Source of the DNA: Sulfurospirillum sp036802865
Lineage (GTDB): Bacteria > Campylobacterota > Campylobacteria > Campylobacterales > Sulfurospirillaceae
Reading direction: 5' to 3'
DNA length: 64,000 nucleotides
NCBI RefSeq assembly: GCF_036802865.1
Contig: NZ_DAIRVK010000002.1
Coordinates: 310,001-374,000 of the forward strand
The notes below the pieces were generated by a model that was given only the letters and a program-made list of their open reading frames with translations, did not search any database and was not told where the DNA came from. The position numbers and the translations under genes were made by a program. Below, one piece after another: positions 35,680-45,378 of the stretch; position 1 is the first letter of the stretch, and every line of letters starts with the position of its first letter.

Positions 35680-36680
35680 GCAAAAAGATACTTCTCTCTC
35701 ACGGTGGTGGCGGTGAAGAGACCCAAAACCTCATTAAAGATCTATTTTTTAAACATTTTGACAATGAGATTTTACTGCGCATGGAAGATGCCGCAAGCCT
35801 TGTAATGAATGACCATAAAATCGCTTTTACGACCGACTCTTTTGTCGTTTCTCCACTGTTTTTCAAAGGTGGAAACATTGGTAAACTCGCCATTGCTGGA
35901 ACGGTGAATGACCTTTCCATGATGGGGGCAAAGCCTCGTTATATGACCTGTTCATTTATGATCGAAGAGGGCTTTTTGTATTCTCATCTTGAAGAGATCG
36001 TCATAACCATGCGCGATGAAATGGCTAAAAGTGGTGTCAAAATAGTCGCTGGTGATACCAAGGTTGTTCCTAAAGGAGGCGTTGATGGGCTGTTTATCAA
36101 CACTTCAGGTATTGGTGAAATCATGTGCGAAAATATCTCTGCCCATAACTTAGAAAATGACGATGTCATTATCGTTTCCAACGAAGTAGGCAATCACGGT
36201 GCGTGCATTTTAGCCACACGTGAAGAGATAGAACTGGAGAGTGACCTTCAAACTGACTGTGCTAGTTTATGGAAACCTGTGGAAGCGTTGATAGATGCAG
36301 GCGTGAAAATTCATGCATTAAGAGATGCCACAAGAGGAGGGCTGAGTGCTGTTTTAAATGAATGGGCGAGTACATCGCACATTTGTATTGAAGTGGATGA
36401 AGCCAAAATTCCTGTTGCCAAAGAGGTTAAAGGTGTGTGTGAACTTTTGGGTTTTGAGCCTTATGAGTTTGCTAATGAAGGTACGATGGTCATAGCACTT
36501 CCAAAAGCAGAAGCGCAAAAAGCGGTTGAAGTACTAAAACAATTTGATGAAACTGCCAAGGTGGCTATCATCGGTAATGTTAGCGATAGATTTGTTGATA
36601 AAGTTATTTTACATACGCCTTGGGGATCAGAGCGCTTTTTAGAGCCACCAAAAGGTGAATTACTTCCAAGGATCTGTTAA
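35676..36680 (+). CDS. hypE: Hydrogenase cyanide-ligand synthesis protein HypE
   Basis: A 334-residue ATP-dependent dehydratase that converts the carbamoylated C-terminal Cys to thiocyanate and passes CN to HypD. It ends in LPRIC, the modified C-terminal Cys. The N-terminus ILLSHGGGGEETQNLI and the AIR-synthase-like motif RDATRGGLSAVLNE are typical. GTG at 35676 is chosen because CAAAGGAG lies upstream and it gives the family N-terminus. Confidence 0.95.
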   Translation: MSKKILLSHGGGGEETQNLIKDLFFKHFDNEILLRMEDAASLVMNDHKIAFTTDSFVVSPLFFKGGNIGKLAIAGTVNDLSMMGAKPRYMTCSFMIEEGFLYSHLEEIVITMRDEMAKSGVKIVAGDTKVVPKGGVDGLFINTSGIGEIMCENISAHNLENDDVIIVSNEVGNHGACILATREEIELESDLQTDCASLWKPVEALIDAGVKIHALRDATRGGLSAVLNEWASTSHICIEVDEAKIPVAKEVKGVCELLGFEPYEFANEGTMVIALPKAEAQKAVEVLKQFDETAKVAIIGNVSDRFVDKVILHTPWGSERFLEPPKGELLPRIC

Positions 36681-37021
36681 TGCATGAGTTCTCTATTGTT
36701 AATGCACTTTTAGAGATGTGCGAAAAAAATGCACGAGAACACAACGCTACTAAAATTACCAAAGTAGAGATTAAAATCGGTAAATTAAGTGGCGTTGAAC
36801 CTTATCTTTTGGAAACAGCATTTAATACCTTTAAAGAAGAGGGTGTTTGCGCTGGGGCTGAGTTTATTGCACATTTGCAAGAGATTGTCATTCATTGCGA
36901 AAGCTGTCATAATGAGGCAACGCTCACTCAAAATGAGTTTGTTTGTCCGACATGCCAAAGTACAGATCTTCGCGTTATTGATGGTGAAGAGATGTACCTC
37001 ATGCATCTTGAAATGGAGTAA
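36680..37021 (+). CDS. hypA: Hydrogenase nickel metallochaperone HypA
   Basis: A 113-residue nickel chaperone. The N-terminal MHE binds nickel, and CESCHNEA ... CPTCQS forms the zinc site. Its ATG overlaps the hypE stop (TAATG). It is last in hypBCDEA. In relatives HypA can also serve urease, but no urease genes are in the window. Confidence 0.95.
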   Translation: MHEFSIVNALLEMCEKNAREHNATKITKVEIKIGKLSGVEPYLLETAFNTFKEEGVCAGAEFIAHLQEIVIHCESCHNEATLTQNEFVCPTCQSTDLRVIDGEEMYLMHLEME

Positions 37022-37102
37022 TAAAGAGAGGCTAAGAGTCACTAATGTATAATCAGTGATTATATATTATAAGTTCCAAAAGAATTTTGCCTAAGGATGC
37101 CA

Positions 37103-37603
37103 ATGCTAAACGAGCTACGACGTGCAACGCTTGAAGATTTGCCAGAGATTATCAAGATTTATAATGAAGCTATCAAAGATGGTATTTCTACGGCAGATAG
37201 TAAAATTGTTACAGTAGAAGATAAATTAGAGTGGTTTCACGCTCACAGCGAAATGCGTCCTATTTTGGTGAAAGAGTATCATGGACGCATCATCGCATGG
37301 ATTAGCATACAGCCTTTTTATGCCAACCTTTTGGCCTATACAAACAGCGCACGTATCAATATTTACATTGATAAAAATTTTCAAGGTAAAAAACTGGGAC
37401 AACAGTTTTTAAGTGAAGCGATCGAGCAAGCCAAAAGTTATGGGATTAAAACACTTTTGGCGCTTATATTCTCTGAAAATGCACCAAGTTTGAAACTTTT
37501 TAAAAAACTAGGCTTTAAAGAGTGGGGTAATCTTAATCGTGTTGCTACGATTGAAGGGGTTGACAAAGACCTATTAATCCTAGGTCAACGTATCGAAGAA
37601 TAA
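37103..37603 (+). CDS. GNAT-family N-acetyltransferase (phosphinothricin acetyltransferase-like)
   Basis: A 166-residue GNAT-fold acetyl-CoA-dependent N-acetyltransferase. LRRATLEDLPEIIKIYNEAI and the acetyl-CoA loop DKNFQGKKLGQQFL, followed by ENAPSLKLFKKLGF, match the phosphinothricin/methionine sulfoximine acetyltransferase group. The physiological substrate is unknown. ATG at 37103 is preferred because TAAGGA is 6-8 nt upstream; ATG at 37097 overlaps that site. Confidence 0.75.
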   Translation: MLNELRRATLEDLPEIIKIYNEAIKDGISTADSKIVTVEDKLEWFHAHSEMRPILVKEYHGRIIAWISIQPFYANLLAYTNSARINIYIDKNFQGKKLGQQFLSEAIEQAKSYGIKTLLALIFSENAPSLKLFKKLGFKEWGNLNRVATIEGVDKDLLILGQRIEE

Positions 37604-37605
37604 CC

Positions 37606-38241
37606 ATGAGAAAAGAAGCATCTATTATTTTTGATATGGACGGAACGCTCATTGACTCAAGTGCTGCAATGACGCACAGTGTCAATTACGTACGCAATTC
37701 TTTAGGGCTTTGTCCGATTGATAAAAAGTACCTTGAATATCACATTAACCAACCCGATCAACATCTGCCTAAGATTTTTTACAATACGGATGAGTACAAT
37801 CCCGAACATCGTGCTTTGTTTAAAGAACACTACATGCATTTTTCTCCCTCTATGATAGCGCTTTATCCCGATGTGAAAGAGATGCTACACGTGATAGGTC
37901 AAAAGGCATATTTGGCGATTGCTACCAATGCAAGTGATTTTTTTGCGCGTCATATGTTGGAAAAAATGGGTATTATTGATCACTTTTCTGCCATTATTGG
38001 TGCCAATAATGTTGCTGAGCCAAAGCCAAGCCCGTTAATGGTTTATCGATTAATGGAGGAGTTAGGCAGTGAACCTTCAAAGACGATTTTGGTGGGTGAT
38101 AGCATCAAAGACGAACTCGCTGCCTCAAATGCTGGAATCAATTTTATTTTCGCAGGATGGGGTTATGGCACAAGTGAAACAGCTAACGTGAAAGCCCATA
38201 ATATCCATGAGCTCTTAAGTTTACTTCATACGTTTATTTAA
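37606..38241 (+). CDS. HAD-family phosphatase (phosphoglycolate phosphatase-like)
   Basis: A 211-residue haloacid-dehalogenase phosphatase with motif I FDMDGTLIDSS, motif II IATNAS, a conserved Lys in EPKPSP and motif III VGDSIKDELAA. The cap region places it near Gph/PpaX proteins; substrate unproven. It follows the acetyltransferase gene after 2 nt, so they are co-transcribed. The hairpin array lies immediately downstream. Confidence 0.8.
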   Translation: MRKEASIIFDMDGTLIDSSAAMTHSVNYVRNSLGLCPIDKKYLEYHINQPDQHLPKIFYNTDEYNPEHRALFKEHYMHFSPSMIALYPDVKEMLHVIGQKAYLAIATNASDFFARHMLEKMGIIDHFSAIIGANNVAEPKPSPLMVYRLMEELGSEPSKTILVGDSIKDELAASNAGINFIFAGWGYGTSETANVKAHNIHELLSLLHTFI

Positions 38242-38244
38242 CGA

Positions 38245-38389
38245 ATGTTACGCACTTTTTCAAAAGAGCGTAACATGTTTCTCATAAAACAAGTTTTATG
38301 AAGCTTTAGGAGGTGTCGGGGATTTATCCCTGACCTTAAACAATGAGTTTTACTCATTGTTTAAGATACTGTTACGCAAACTGCGTAAC
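38245..38389. repeat. Array of five consecutive hairpins
   Basis: Five inverted repeats lie end to end in 145 bp between convergent genes: ATGTTACGC/GCGTAACAT (38245-38276); TCATAAAAC/GTTTTATGA (38282-38301); GTCGGGGAT/ATCCCTGAC with one G-U (38315-38334); a perfect 14-bp stem around TTT (38335-38365); GTTACGC/GCGTAAC (38371-38389). The first and last share the GTTACGC arm. A simple bidirectional terminator would not need all five. Confidence 0.65.
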
Positions 38390-38394
38390 CTCAG

Positions 38395-40956
38395 TTATTT
38401 AAGAAGCTCTAGTGGAAATTCAAGCGTACGCTTGATGATATTCATAGGGCTTTTGAGTGTATCCATAAGCAGATGCGTTTCTATCTTTGGATCGGTCGTT
38501 GAGCCTGTCACATCCACATTAGTTGCTATTCTTTTGTCTTCTCCTAAAATAATGCCACCTACGATAGGAATCATATCAATTGCAGAACTAAACGTTTTCA
38601 GTGTTTTAATTTGAAGCTTAAGATCAAGAGTGCTAGCTGCTAAATTAACAGTACCTGCACCCATAATATCTGCACTTTTACCGCGTAATTGAAGCTCTTT
38701 TAAAAACAAATTGTCCTTGCTTTGGCTAAATTCAACAGTTCCGTTATCAACAAAGTAGCCTGATTGGTTAAAATTGGGGTCATTAAAGACAAGTAATGAA
38801 GGAATAGCATTGATTGTTGCCATAAGATTATTGAAAAATTTGAGATCTTTGATGTAAGTTTTATGCATGACGAATGTGCCTTGCATATTGTCACTATCTT
38901 TGCCTTCAATATTGACTGAAAATTCGCCATCATAAAAGTAGTATTTTGTAAGCAATGCGTTGGCAGCATCAGCATCAAGTGCTGTTGCATTAAGCGTATA
39001 GTTACCTTTTTTCTCATCGTATTCTAAAGAGGACTTACCTCGTTTTGAATTGAGATGAATCGTATCTTTGTAGAGATTTACCGTATAGCGTTCACTTAAA
39101 ATGGTTCGATTGTTATCTAGATCGATTAGAGAAGAATTTTCTCCAAAAATTGTTGTACGAATGGGTATATCTAAAGATTCATTACCGTTCGGAAGAGAGA
39201 TATTCATATCTTTAACATGTACTGTGAGGTCTTTATCAAAATGGAGTGAGAGTTTATTGTTGGTAGAGCTTGCATCAAGTGTTTTTGTATTGGTTGTAAG
39301 TGCAATTTCGAAATTACGCACCGGTTCGCGGTTTTCTAAAAGTGGAGTGTTGACATTTTGAAGATTGAGTTTTGCATCAAAATTTTCAAAGTCTTTTGTT
39401 TGCACCGTTACGGCACCTTCTGAGAGATTGCTATCACGCATAAAAGGTGAAAATGCAGCCACTTTTGTAAGATCGGTGAATATAAATTGATTGTTGTCCT
39501 TGGCAAATGTGATAGTTGTATTGAGGCTTGGAAGTGCCATTTTTGTTACGCCATTTTCGATTGCAAATGAAGCATTTTGATCTGCCAAATTAGTCATTTT
39601 TAAAAGTTTAGTGCCACTAAAATCAAGTAATAATGCATTAATATCAATTTTACCCTCATATTGGCTCTTCTTGGCATCAAATGTACCTGTAGCATTAATG
39701 TCAAAAAGATTTTTATAACGTAAATTAGCGTTATCAAGTATGATTTTAAAGTTATCGAGTTTTACTTCACCATATTTTGTAGACATAGGAAGACCGCTGA
39801 GGGTAAAGTCACTGGGGGAGAGTTTAAATTTTCCAGTAGCATTGATGTCATAGGGGAGAAACTTAATATCTAGCCTAACATTGGCATCGGTTAAACCTGT
39901 TGTTTGGGTAATGGGTACATCGATTTTAAAAGCATGTAAAATTTTATGTATTGGTGCGTCAAGCTTTGATGTCGCATTAAGATCAACAACGATACCTGTG
40001 CCTTTTCCTATGAGATTGTAGATATAAACATCCGCTTTTTGAATTATTTTTTGCTCATAACTTGGCTCTTTAATATCAAAAAGAAGTTTATCATTTTTAA
40101 ATTCTATGCCAATTTCTTTTACATAGGCAGGTGGAACTGTGGGTTCAAAGCTTACGGTAGCATTTTTAACCGTAGCCTTTCCATGCATCTGCATTGGAAA
40201 ATAATCCAGTGTATCAAGGTTGAGTTTTCCTTCAAAAAAATGCAAAACATACTCTTGCCCTACAATATTTTTATCGATCCAGTCTTTGGCAATTTGGTCA
40301 AGTTCAACTTGAGAGACAATAAAATCCATAAGATCTTTCAGCTCTTTATTGCTAAATTTTTCACTTTGCAAATGATACGTTAGAAGCTTATCTTTAATGT
40401 CTATAAGTGCGATTCCTTTGAGTCCAAATGTATCAAAGTTCCCTTCGTAAACATATGTTTTTGCTTTCAAGTCCATATGTGTTTTACCATTAAACATCAA
40501 ATGATAATCTTTAAAGTGTGCTTCTTGAATGTCTACATCTACCTGCCATTTTTCGATAGGGGTAATAATAAGATCAATACTTAGATGTTGACTATCCAGT
40601 TTAAAGGTATTTTGCTCATAATGAAGGGATAATGTTTCGTTTAAATAATGAATATTTTCAATGCTGATTTTGCTAAAAAACTGATTGATATACGGGAAAT
40701 TTTTAATCAGTTCCGCCATCTCTTCTAGCGAGGTGTCGGTTTGTGTTTCCTTCTTAATATCAAGCGTTTGAATACTTACAATCAATTTTTTATCTAGTTT
40801 GATATATAATTGATCAATTTTTATCGTCGGTAATGTAAGATTATCGATCGAAATGCCATTTACTAAGGTGCCAATTAATGCTACGACAGAAAGAACTATG
40901 AATAATAAAAGTATCCAGATATTCCTAATGGTATGTGATGTTGCTTTAATAATCAT
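38395..40956 (-). CDS. AsmA/YhdP-like large membrane-anchored protein
   Basis: An 853-residue protein with one N-terminal membrane segment (about residues 12-35) and a long beta-rich periplasmic body. The C-terminal part (LRGKSADIMGAGTVNLAAS, then IPIVGGIILGEDKRIATNVDVTGS) matches the AsmA-like C-terminal region of the YhdP/TamB group, proposed to carry lipids between inner and outer membranes. Its start region overlaps the divergent mltG gene by about 59 bp. Confidence 0.75.
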   Translation of the reverse strand: MIIKATSHTIRNIWILLLFIVLSVVALIGTLVNGISIDNLTLPTIKIDQLYIKLDKKLIVSIQTLDIKKETQTDTSLEEMAELIKNFPYINQFFSKISIENIHYLNETLSLHYEQNTFKLDSQHLSIDLIITPIEKWQVDVDIQEAHFKDYHLMFNGKTHMDLKAKTYVYEGNFDTFGLKGIALIDIKDKLLTYHLQSEKFSNKELKDLMDFIVSQVELDQIAKDWIDKNIVGQEYVLHFFEGKLNLDTLDYFPMQMHGKATVKNATVSFEPTVPPAYVKEIGIEFKNDKLLFDIKEPSYEQKIIQKADVYIYNLIGKGTGIVVDLNATSKLDAPIHKILHAFKIDVPITQTTGLTDANVRLDIKFLPYDINATGKFKLSPSDFTLSGLPMSTKYGEVKLDNFKIILDNANLRYKNLFDINATGTFDAKKSQYEGKIDINALLLDFSGTKLLKMTNLADQNASFAIENGVTKMALPSLNTTITFAKDNNQFIFTDLTKVAAFSPFMRDSNLSEGAVTVQTKDFENFDAKLNLQNVNTPLLENREPVRNFEIALTTNTKTLDASSTNNKLSLHFDKDLTVHVKDMNISLPNGNESLDIPIRTTIFGENSSLIDLDNNRTILSERYTVNLYKDTIHLNSKRGKSSLEYDEKKGNYTLNATALDADAANALLTKYYFYDGEFSVNIEGKDSDNMQGTFVMHKTYIKDLKFFNNLMATINAIPSLLVFNDPNFNQSGYFVDNGTVEFSQSKDNLFLKELQLRGKSADIMGAGTVNLAASTLDLKLQIKTLKTFSSAIDMIPIVGGIILGEDKRIATNVDVTGSTTDPKIETHLLMDTLKSPMNIIKRTLEFPLELLK

Positions 40957-41836
40957 ATATTCACTTCTCTTTCACTTGTCCAGACCGATGAACTCAAGCT
41001 CGGTCGCCTTTGTGCCACAAGGCTCAATAAGTCAAATTATATCATATATGGTTGAGAAAAATTTTGACCTCCATGATAAAGTCGACAAATACCTTCTTTA
41101 CATGATAGGCAAACCTCAATCGGGTTGGGTGAGCATCAATCCAAGTCCATTGACGCGTGGCGATTTTCTCTACAAGCTTTCACATTCCAAAGCACCCCTT
41201 AAAGCGATCACCTATATTCCGGGTGAAACGAAGGAACTTTTATTTGTGCAAATTGCTCTGGCATTTGATCTTTCTTATGAAAAATTAATGCAAGAGTATG
41301 CCCTTGCAACACCCTATGTAGAGGGCTTTTTAGTGCCAGATACCTACTATATTCCTATTGGCATTAACGAAAAGCATCTGGTTCATTTTTTACTTGCTAA
41401 TGCAAAAAAGTACCATAAAGACGTGTTTGAAAAAATTTTTGGTGAGTTTAATGAAGCCAAATGGCAGAAGTTTCTTATTATTGCGTCTATTATTCAAAAA
41501 GAGGCTGCCAATAACGAAGAGATGCCACTTGTTTCTTCTGTTATTTACAACCGTCTTAAAAAAGATATGAAATTGCAAATGGATGGTACGCTTAATTATG
41601 GGCAATACTCTCATATTAAGATTACGCCACAGCGCATTCGAGAAGACACCTCCCCGTACAATACTTATATGTACAAAGGATTGCCTCCTTATCCTGTATG
41701 CAGTGTCAGTAAAGAGGCCATATTTGCAGCCATTTTTCCTAAAGCAACGAACTATCTCTATTTTGTAAAAAATAAAAGTGGAACCCATACGTTTTCGCAG
41801 ACATATGAGACACATTTGGACAATATAAAAAATTAA
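40898..41836 (+). CDS. mltG: Endolytic murein transglycosylase MltG
   Basis: A 312-residue inner-membrane lytic transglycosylase that cuts nascent peptidoglycan strands and helps set glycan length. It has one N-terminal membrane helix (about residues 6-26), a LysM-like region and the YceG-type catalytic core: ASIIQKEAANNEEMPLVSSV contains the catalytic Glu, followed by VIYNRLKKDMKLQMDGTL and TYMYKGLPPYPVCS. The start at 40898 gives a complete membrane anchor; an ATG at 40928 is possible. The start overlaps the divergent AsmA-like gene. Confidence 0.88.
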   Translation: MNNKSIQIFLMVCDVALIIIYSLLFHLSRPMNSSSVAFVPQGSISQIISYMVEKNFDLHDKVDKYLLYMIGKPQSGWVSINPSPLTRGDFLYKLSHSKAPLKAITYIPGETKELLFVQIALAFDLSYEKLMQEYALATPYVEGFLVPDTYYIPIGINEKHLVHFLLANAKKYHKDVFEKIFGEFNEAKWQKFLIIASIIQKEAANNEEMPLVSSVIYNRLKKDMKLQMDGTLNYGQYSHIKITPQRIREDTSPYNTYMYKGLPPYPVCSVSKEAIFAAIFPKATNYLYFVKNKSGTHTFSQTYETHLDNIKN

Positions 41837-41909
41837 TGGCGTAAATTTAATAAAGAGAAATAAATAAACAAGTACTATTACTAAAATCCAGTCAAAAAAA
41901 GGGGTAATT

Positions 41910-44147
41910 ATGGTTCAAAAAACAAGTAAAATCATCTACACACAAGTAGATGAAGCTCCCGCACTCGCAACGTATTCTTTGTTACCGATTGTTAAAGCAT
42001 TTACCGCAAGTTCCAATATTGAGATTGAAACCAGAGATATTTCATTATCAGGTCGTATTCTTGCAAACTTCCCTGACAATTTAACCGCTGCACAAAAGAT
42101 CAATGATGATCTTACCTTCTTGGGAGAACTCGCAAATCAACCAGAAGCCAATATTATTAAATTACCAAATATCAGTGCTTCTTTGCCACAACTTCAAGGA
42201 GCCATTAAAGAGCTTCAAGAAAAGGGTTATAGTATTCCTAATTACCCAGAAAATCCTGCAAATGAAACCGAAAAAGAGATCAAAGCGCGCTATGCCAAAG
42301 TTTTGGGAAGTGCCGTTAACCCAGTACTTCGAGAAGGAAACTCTGACAGACGAGCTCCATTATGCGTAAAAGAGTACGCACGTAAAAATCCACATCGTAT
42401 GGGAAAATGGACCAGTGATTCTGCATCGCATGTTGCATACATGAACGAGGGTGATTTTTACGGTAATGAAAAATCTGTGACTGTGCCAGAAGCAACCACC
42501 GTTCGTATTGAACTTGTTGGAAAAGACGGTACAACGACAGTTTTAAAAGAAAAATTAGCACTTTTAAAAGATGAAATTATTGATGGTACCTATATGAGTA
42601 GCAAGAAACTTTCAGCATTTTTTGAAGCGCAAATAGAGGATGCTAAAAAAACGGGCATTTTACTCTCATTGCATCTAAAAGCAACGATGATGAAAGTAAG
42701 CGATCCGATTATGTTTGGATACGCAGTCAAAGTCTTTTTCAAAGACGTTTTTGAGAAACATGCAACACTCTTTAAAGAAATTGGTGTAAATGCTAACAAT
42801 GGTCTTGGTGATCTTTACACTAAAATTGCAACACTTCCTGAAGCTCAAAAAGCGCTCATTGAGGCAGATATTAAAGCGTGTTATACCAAACGTCCTAAAC
42901 TTGCGATGGTCAATTCTGACAAAGGTATTACGAATTTACATGTACCAAGTGATGTGATTATTGATGCATCTATGCCTGCGTGTATTCGTGAGTCTGGTCG
43001 TATGTGGGGTGAAGATGGTGCATTGCACGATACAAAAGCACTCATTCCAGACCGCTGTTATGCGCGTATTTACGAAGAGACAATGAACTTTTGTAAGAAA
43101 AATGGCGCACTTGACCCTAAAACAATGGGTTCTGTTCCAAACGTAGGTCTTATGGCTCAAAAAGCAGAAGAATACGGCTCTCACGATAAAACATTCCAAT
43201 GCGAAATGGATGGTGTTGTTCGTATTGTAGAGATTGCGAGTGGTAAAGTCTTGATGGAACACAGCGTTGAACAAGGCGATATTTACCGTGCATGTCAAGC
43301 AAAAGATGCACCGATTCGCGATTGGGTAAAACTTGCTGTAAATCGTGCACGTCTGAGTAACACGCCTGCTATTTTCTGGCTTGATCCTGTGCGTGCTCAC
43401 GATGCTCAAATGATTAAAAAAGTCGAAAAATATCTTAAAGAGTATGATCTTAAAAATCTTGATATTAAAATTATGACCCCAGAAGAGGCAATTCGTGAAT
43501 CTTTAGCGCGTATTGTTAAAGGACTCGATACGATTGCCGTAACGGGTAACGTTTTACGTGATTACCTCACCGATCTTTTCCCTATTTTAGAAGTAGGAAC
43601 TTCGGCTAAAATGCTCTCCATTGTTCCATTGATGAGTGGTGGTGGATTGTTTGAAACCGGTGCGGGTGGTTCTGCTCCAAAACACGTTCAGCAATTTGTG
43701 GAAGAGAATCACTTGCGTTGGGATTCGCTCGGTGAATTTATGGCGTTAACTGCTTCTCTTGAGCATTTGGATAACGTTGTTGGCAATAAAAAAGCGTCTA
43801 TCTTAGCTAAAACACTTGATGCTGCAACAGGTAAGTTCTTGGATAACAACAAATCACCTTCTGCAAAAGTAGGTGAATTAGATAACCGTGGAAGCCATTT
43901 TTATCTTGCGATGTACTGGGCCGAAGCCCTTGCACAACAAAGTGATGATAAAGCATTGGCTGAACAGTTTAATCCACTTTTTGAAACACTTAAAGCCAAT
44001 GAGAGTAAAATTGTTGGTGAGCTTAATGCGGCACAAGGCAAAGCCATTGATATGGGTGGGTACTATAAACCTGATTTTGAAAAAACAAGTAAAGCAATGC
44101 GCCCAAGTGCTACGTTCAATAGTGCTTTGGATGCAATCAAAGCGTAA
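41910..44147 (+). CDS. icd: Monomeric NADP-dependent isocitrate dehydrogenase
   Basis: A 745-residue single-chain isocitrate dehydrogenase producing 2-oxoglutarate, CO2 and NADPH. The length and motifs (LKEGNSDRRAP-like VLREGNSDRRAPLCVKEY, GGGLFETGAGGSAPKHVQQF) identify the monomeric IDH-II family, unrelated in length to E. coli Icd (about 416). A good GGGG-type ribosome binding site lies upstream. It opens a block of TCA-cycle genes, with mdh 30 nt downstream. Confidence 0.95.
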   Translation: MVQKTSKIIYTQVDEAPALATYSLLPIVKAFTASSNIEIETRDISLSGRILANFPDNLTAAQKINDDLTFLGELANQPEANIIKLPNISASLPQLQGAIKELQEKGYSIPNYPENPANETEKEIKARYAKVLGSAVNPVLREGNSDRRAPLCVKEYARKNPHRMGKWTSDSASHVAYMNEGDFYGNEKSVTVPEATTVRIELVGKDGTTTVLKEKLALLKDEIIDGTYMSSKKLSAFFEAQIEDAKKTGILLSLHLKATMMKVSDPIMFGYAVKVFFKDVFEKHATLFKEIGVNANNGLGDLYTKIATLPEAQKALIEADIKACYTKRPKLAMVNSDKGITNLHVPSDVIIDASMPACIRESGRMWGEDGALHDTKALIPDRCYARIYEETMNFCKKNGALDPKTMGSVPNVGLMAQKAEEYGSHDKTFQCEMDGVVRIVEIASGKVLMEHSVEQGDIYRACQAKDAPIRDWVKLAVNRARLSNTPAIFWLDPVRAHDAQMIKKVEKYLKEYDLKNLDIKIMTPEEAIRESLARIVKGLDTIAVTGNVLRDYLTDLFPILEVGTSAKMLSIVPLMSGGGLFETGAGGSAPKHVQQFVEENHLRWDSLGEFMALTASLEHLDNVVGNKKASILAKTLDAATGKFLDNNKSPSAKVGELDNRGSHFYLAMYWAEALAQQSDDKALAEQFNPLFETLKANESKIVGELNAAQGKAIDMGGYYKPDFEKTSKAMRPSATFNSALDAIKA

Positions 44148-44177
44148 TTTTGATTTATATGTAAAGAAGGAGTCTCA

Positions 44178-45128
44178 TTGTCACAAGGAAAAAAAGTCTC
44201 TATTATTGGAGCAGGAAACGTAGGCGCAACGGTTTGCTATTGGCTTGCGATGCGTAAAAGTTGTCGCGAAATTGTGATGATAGACCTCGTTGAGGGCGTT
44301 GCCATTGGCAAAGCCCTTGACATTTCTCAAGCTACCAGTCCAGAGGGCAGTCATGCCCTTATTAGTGCGTCAAGTGATTATAAACATATTGCCAACAGTG
44401 ATATTGTGGTTATTACTGCGGGAAGCCCACGGAAGCCTGGCATGAGTAGAGATGATCTTTTAATGATCAATGCTAAAATCACGAAAGGCATCATCGAACA
44501 AGTTCAAACTTATGCCCCAGAAGCCATCATCATTACCGTTTCTAATCCTTTGGATGCGATTACGTATGTTGCCCTTAAAACAGGCAATTATCCTCGTGGT
44601 CGCGTTATTGGTATGGCAGGTATTTTGGACAGTTCTCGTATGGAGACCTTTATTTCACAGAAGCTTGGTTTTGGTTACGGTCAAGTAACGGCAAGTGTTA
44701 TGGGTGGACATGGCGATGATATGGTTCCATTACCTCGTTATTCCTCTGTGAACGGTGTAGCCCTTACGGATTTACTTAGTGATCTTGAAATTGATGAGAT
44801 TATTGAAAAAACACGTCATGGTGGCGCTGAAATTGTAGGCTATATGGGAACATCCGCGTATTATGCACCTGCTAACTCAACTGTAAAGATGATTGAAGCT
44901 ATTTTAAGTGATGCTCGTACCATTTTTCCGTGTGCTGTATTGCTTGATGGCGAGTATGGTTACCATGACATCGTAAATGGTGTTCCTGTTGTTTTGGGTG
45001 CTAATGGTGTCGAAGAAATCGTAGAGTTACCTCTCAATTTAAATGAACAACACCAATTTGCCAAAAGTGTTGCATCCGTGAAAAATCTTTTAGAGACGTT
45101 GGAAAAAAATAATTTCTTTACGGCCTAA
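44178..45128 (+). CDS. mdh: Malate dehydrogenase, copy 1
   Basis: A 316-residue NAD-dependent malate dehydrogenase of the LDH-like type. VSIIGAGNVGATVCYWLA is the dinucleotide-binding loop and IDLVEG ends with the NAD-selecting Asp. GSPRKPGMSRDDLL holds the substrate-binding arginines of malate rather than lactate dehydrogenases, and GGHGDDMVPLPRYSSV carries the catalytic His. The start is TTG at 44178 with AAGGAG upstream. A terminator-like hairpin follows at 45150. Confidence 0.94.
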   Translation: MSQGKKVSIIGAGNVGATVCYWLAMRKSCREIVMIDLVEGVAIGKALDISQATSPEGSHALISASSDYKHIANSDIVVITAGSPRKPGMSRDDLLMINAKITKGIIEQVQTYAPEAIIITVSNPLDAITYVALKTGNYPRGRVIGMAGILDSSRMETFISQKLGFGYGQVTASVMGGHGDDMVPLPRYSSVNGVALTDLLSDLEIDEIIEKTRHGGAEIVGYMGTSAYYAPANSTVKMIEAILSDARTIFPCAVLLDGEYGYHDIVNGVPVVLGANGVEEIVELPLNLNEQHQFAKSVASVKNLLETLEKNNFFTA

Positions 45129-45149
45129 TATTTACCTCTAAAATCCTAA

Positions 45150-45180
45150 TGAGAGCCATAAATGTATGGTTCTCACTTTT
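45150..45180 (+). terminator. Terminator after mdh copy 1
   Basis: TGAGAGCCATA (45150-45160) pairs over 11 bp (one G-U) with TATGGTTCTCA (45165-45175), followed by CTTTTCC. It suggests that the second mdh copy is transcribed from its own promoter in the AT-rich 200 bp that follow. Confidence 0.7.
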
Positions 45181-45378
45181 CCTTTCCTTGATATTCTGCA
45201 TTTTTTAATCACAATAGACATACTTTCAATATTGATATTTTATAAATTAAAAGAGATAAGCGCAATCTTTACTGTGTATTTATGTCATCAAAATAGAATA
45301 AACGGTGATAATTAATTAAGTATTAAATTGTACAATTGTGTTTTTAAGATGAATATTCTAGAAAATCAGGAGTTTCTG

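Noticed and set aside
38245..38389. CRISPR array
   Set aside because: The repeats are inverted stem-loops of different sequence, with no regular direct repeats and spacers and no cas genes.
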